The notes beneath the pieces are model-generated. The model ran no database searches, was not told where the DNA came from, and saw only the letters and a program-made list of their open reading frames with translations. A DNA stretch of 13,816 nucleotides from Leptofilum sp050292445 (lineage in GTDB: Bacteria > Chloroflexota > Anaerolineae > Promineifilales > Promineifilaceae), in assembly GCA_050292445.1 (NCBI GenBank), contig JBNKLQ010000164.1, positions 1 to 13,816 on the forward strand. The letters run 5' to 3'. A program made the position numbers and the translations under genes. Of this stretch, positions 11,847-13,816 are shown piece by piece; position 1 is the stretch's first letter; every line of letters begins with the position of its first letter.

Positions 11847-13049
11847 ATGGATATTCGTTCAGTAACGCTATTTTGTGATCCTGATTTTCCGGTAGCGCGG
11901 ATGGCTGATTTTTTTTCGGCCGTTCCCGCCGCCTTCTCCTACCCCTTGCAAACCACCCGCCTGGCCCTGCCACCCTTCCCAGAATGGTGGCCAGACGAGG
12001 TACATGGTGAGGCACAGATTCAGCAGCACGCCCAGCAGTTGGCCCAACAATGGCAAGAAGCCAGGGCCAGTTACATTAGCCTGGGACCAGTACAGCTGCA
12101 TCACGAGAGCCGCTGGATAGATAAAATACCAGCGCTGCTGGCCCCCACCGACGCCCTCTTTGCCACCGTTGAAATTGCCAACATACAGGGGCAAATCGAC
12201 ACAGCTCGCTGCCAGCAGGCAGCACAGCTCATCAAAACGGTTAGCCAGATTTTGCCTAATGGATTTGGCAATTTATATCTCACTGCCCTGGCCAACTGTC
12301 CGCCGGGATCGCCATTTTTTCCGGTAGCTTACCATCAGGGTGGCCCGGCTCACTTTGCCATCGCTGTGGAATCGGCCGACATTGCCCTGCAAGCGATTCA
12401 GGCGGCCACCTCTCTGGCAGAAGCGCGGCAAAATTTGGTAGATGCCATCGAAACGGCCGCTTTCCGCCTCAGCCTTAGCGCCCAAAAATTAGCTGATGAA
12501 TACCAGATTCCGTTTAGCGGCATCGACTTTTCTCTGGCTCCCTTCCCCACCGATGACAAAAGTTTAGGCGGGGCACTGGAAGCATTGGGGCTGCCTCATT
12601 TGGGCAGTGCAGGCAGCTTGTTTGCTGCCGGATTTGTCACCGAGGCGATTGGCCGCGCCAACTTCCCTGGCTGTGGCTTTTCTGGGCTGATGCTGCCCGT
12701 GCTGGAAGATTCGGTGCTGGCCCGCCGTGCCGCCGAGGGCGTGCTGATCGTGCAAGATTTGCTCAGCTACAGCGCGGTGTGCGGCGTGGGACTGGATACG
12801 ATTCCTTTGCCAGGGGATGTCAGCGAAGGAGCACTTACGGCCGTTCTTCTCGATGTTGCTATGCTGGCCAGTCGCCTCAACAAACCGCTCACCGCCCGCC
12901 TCATGCCCCTGCCTGGCCTGGCTGCGGGTGATCCCGTCAGCTTCGATTTCCCCTACTTCGCCGACAGCCGGGTGATGAACATCGCGGGGGGTGACTTGGA
13001 CAATTTGCTGGTACAGGGGACACAACTATCAATCAATCCGATTCAGTGA
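11847..13049 (+). CDS. DUF711 (UPF0210-like) family protein
   Basis: A 400-residue cytosolic protein of the DUF711 family, from memory related to the pyruvate-formate-lyase/ribonucleotide-reductase barrel fold; its biochemical role is not established. Family signatures are 'MDIRSVTLFCDP' at the N-terminus, 'YHQGGPAHFAIAVESAD', 'FSGIDFSLAPFPTDDKS', 'CGVGLDTIPLPGDVS' and the C-terminal 'ARLMPLPGLAAGDPVSFDFP' followed by 'YFADSRVM'. Start at 11847 matches the family N-terminus; the frame is open seven codons further back (TTG at 11826), but that stretch carries the -10 box. It is followed after 20 bp by murE on the same strand, so the two are probably cotranscribed. One ACGGCCGT occurs near the 3' end. 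Confidence 0.88.
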   Translation: MDIRSVTLFCDPDFPVARMADFFSAVPAAFSYPLQTTRLALPPFPEWWPDEVHGEAQIQQHAQQLAQQWQEARASYISLGPVQLHHESRWIDKIPALLAPTDALFATVEIANIQGQIDTARCQQAAQLIKTVSQILPNGFGNLYLTALANCPPGSPFFPVAYHQGGPAHFAIAVESADIALQAIQAATSLAEARQNLVDAIETAAFRLSLSAQKLADEYQIPFSGIDFSLAPFPTDDKSLGGALEALGLPHLGSAGSLFAAGFVTEAIGRANFPGCGFSGLMLPVLEDSVLARRAAEGVLIVQDLLSYSAVCGVGLDTIPLPGDVSEGALTAVLLDVAMLASRLNKPLTARLMPLPGLAAGDPVSFDFPYFADSRVMNIAGGDLDNLLVQGTQLSINPIQ

Positions 13050-13108
13050 AAAGTAATAAGTGAAAAGTGATGAGCAATCAGTCTCCAATCTCCAATCTCC
13101 AATCTCCC
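13045..13108. repeat. Two adjacent short tandem repeats across the DUF711-murE junction
   Basis: AGTGAAAAGT occurs twice with a 14-bp period (13045-13054 and 13059-13068); the first copy contains the DUF711 TGA. Next, the 7-bp unit TCTCCAA is repeated three times plus a partial copy (13082-13107), inside the first codons of murE. Such stretches are, from memory, widespread intergenic microrepeats in environmental genomes. Confidence 0.65.
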
Positions 13109-13816
13109 ACCCGTTACATCAAAAAACTTTTGGCCGATTGGCAAACGGCCGTAACCAACACCCACCACATGCAGCCGCCCCCCTACAACGGGCCAGATGT
13201 GTCCATCCCGATGTTCACCGAAAAAACCAGCGAAGTGATCCCTGGCAGCAGCTTTGTGGCCCGCCTGCGCACCGGCAGCGATGGGCATCCTTGGATTGGC
13301 AAAGCAATTGAGTTAGGCGCTACCTTCATCCTGGCCGAGAAATCGGCTGAAGAGCTAGGGTTGGTGCTGCCAAAAAATGTAGTCTACTGGCAGGTGCCAG
13401 ACACGGCCGAAACGCTGGCCTGGCTTTCGGCAGCGTGGTACGGTTTCCCCAGCCGCCAACTCATCATGATTGGCGTGACGGGGACCAACGGCAAAACCAG
13501 CACCGTAGACCTGATTCGCGGCATTCTTGCGGCGGCGGACATCCGTATGGGGATGCTGAGCACGCTCAAAGCAATCATTGGCGATTATCAGGAGCCGCTG
13601 GAGCTGCATGTGAGCACGCCAGAAGCGCCAGTGGTGCAGCGCTATTTACGCAAAATGGTAGATGCGGGCCTGACCCATTGCATTCTGGAAACGACGTCTC
13701 ACGGATTGGCCCAGCACCGCGTGACTGGCGTGGAGTACGACATCGCCGTCATTACCAATATCACCCACGAGCATTTGGATTATCACGGCAGTTTTGAGGA
13801 TTATGCTCAAGCTAAG
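13070..13816 (+). CDS. murE: Mur ligase, MurE type (3' truncated by the window)
   Basis: The frame is open from ATG 13070 to the right edge (249 codons visible). MurE adds the third amino acid (usually meso-diaminopimelate or lysine) to UDP-MurNAc-L-Ala-D-Glu in cytosolic peptidoglycan synthesis. The UDP-binding N-terminal domain is recognisable ('IPGSSFVARLRTGSDGHPWI', 'AIELGATFILAEK'). The ATP-binding loop is 'GVTGTNGKTST' at 135-145 with Lys142, 'HVSTPEAP' follows, then 'ETTSHGLAQHR' (207-217) and 'THEHLDYHGSFEDYAQAK'. The last residue seen, Lys249, aligns with the carbamylated lysine of MurE. The variant ETTSH replaces the usual ESSSH. The amino-acid-specificity loop (DNPR or similar) lies beyond the window, so DAP versus Lys cannot be read. 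The first 14 codons are built from a tandem microrepeat and no Shine-Dalgarno is clear, so the true start may differ. Confidence 0.9.
   Translation, partial: MSNQSPISNLQSPTRYIKKLLADWQTAVTNTHHMQPPPYNGPDVSIPMFTEKTSEVIPGSSFVARLRTGSDGHPWIGKAIELGATFILAEKSAEELGLVLPKNVVYWQVPDTAETLAWLSAAWYGFPSRQLIMIGVTGTNGKTSTVDLIRGILAAADIRMGMLSTLKAIIGDYQEPLELHVSTPEAPVVQRYLRKMVDAGLTHCILETTSHGLAQHRVTGVEYDIAVITNITHEHLDYHGSFEDYAQAK

Larger units (their letters stand above)
1251..13152. repeat. Highly iterated palindrome ACGGCCGT, 25 dispersed copies
   Basis: Exact copies begin at 1251, 2051, 2311, 2419, 2770, 3162, 3576, 3822, 4533, 5309, 5404, 5555, 6242, 6387, 6746, 6899, 8615, 9005, 9080, 9820, 10484, 10901, 11446, 12837 and 13145. 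The 8-mer is its own reverse complement. All copies lie inside genes on both strands, and they are read in three phases: 13 as Thr-Ala-Val, 10 as X-Gly-Arg, 2 as Arg-Pro. That pattern shows selection or biased mutation at the DNA level, not a protein motif. An A is the commonest base just before the motif. Longest gap is in ppk1 (6907-8614). Confidence 0.9.

Noticed and set aside
13082..13107. Tandem TCTCCAA units as a CRISPR or iteron array
   Set aside because: The unit is 7 bp with no spacers and only about 3.7 copies; it is a microrepeat.

Overview
The window is 13.8 kb of moderately GC-rich bacterial chromosome holding twelve protein genes, two of them cut by the window edges. The gene mix is FAS1 and CapA-like lipoproteins, a cytosolic Asp-box protein, PPK1, a UbiA-type prenyltransferase, DUF711 and MurE. 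Together with head-to-head gene packing, apparently weak use of Shine-Dalgarno sites and intergenic dyad repeats, this resembles environmental Chloroflexota (Anaerolineae-like) contigs. That placement is a judgement from memory; no marker gene here proves it. I see no rRNA, tRNA, CRISPR array, transposase or phage gene.

Layout. (1) Positions 1-399: the 3' end of a small gene with an SRPBCC-like tail, followed 15 nt later by a 130-bp imperfect inverted repeat with the architecture of an integron attC site. (2) Positions 419-2823: a tight plus-strand trio of GNAT acetyltransferase, PuuE-like (allantoinase/polysaccharide deacetylase) hydrolase and pyroglutamyl-peptidase I. (3) A 253-bp gap with two hairpins, then an Asp-box beta-propeller-like protein at 3077-4039. 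(4) A convergent minus-strand pair of putative surface lipoproteins: a double FAS1 protein (4092-5180) and a divergent CapA-family protein (5287-7020). (5) ppk1 (7024-9177), whose ATG lies 3 bp from that of capA on the other strand. (6) ubiA-like gene on the minus strand, with a good promoter flanked by a 12-bp inverted repeat. (7) A TrmH/SpoU RNA methyltransferase, a convergent Cys-pair hypothetical protein, then a DUF711 gene (probably leaderless mRNA) leading into murE, which runs off the right edge.

How the genes relate. Most neighbours do not form one pathway. The likely transcription units are GNAT-puuE-pcp (N-acyl, amide and pyroglutamyl chemistry), capA followed by the FAS1 gene, and DUF711-murE. 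ppk1, ubiA and the methyltransferase look like single housekeeping genes.

The most unusual feature is genome-scale: the palindrome ACGGCCGT occurs 25 times, about once per 550 bp against well under one expected by chance. All copies are inside genes, on both strands, and they are read in all three codon phases. This makes it a HIP1-like highly iterated DNA motif rather than a protein repeat. The second is the attC-like element, which would mark the edge of an integron cassette array. I found no new multi-gene defence or biosynthetic system.
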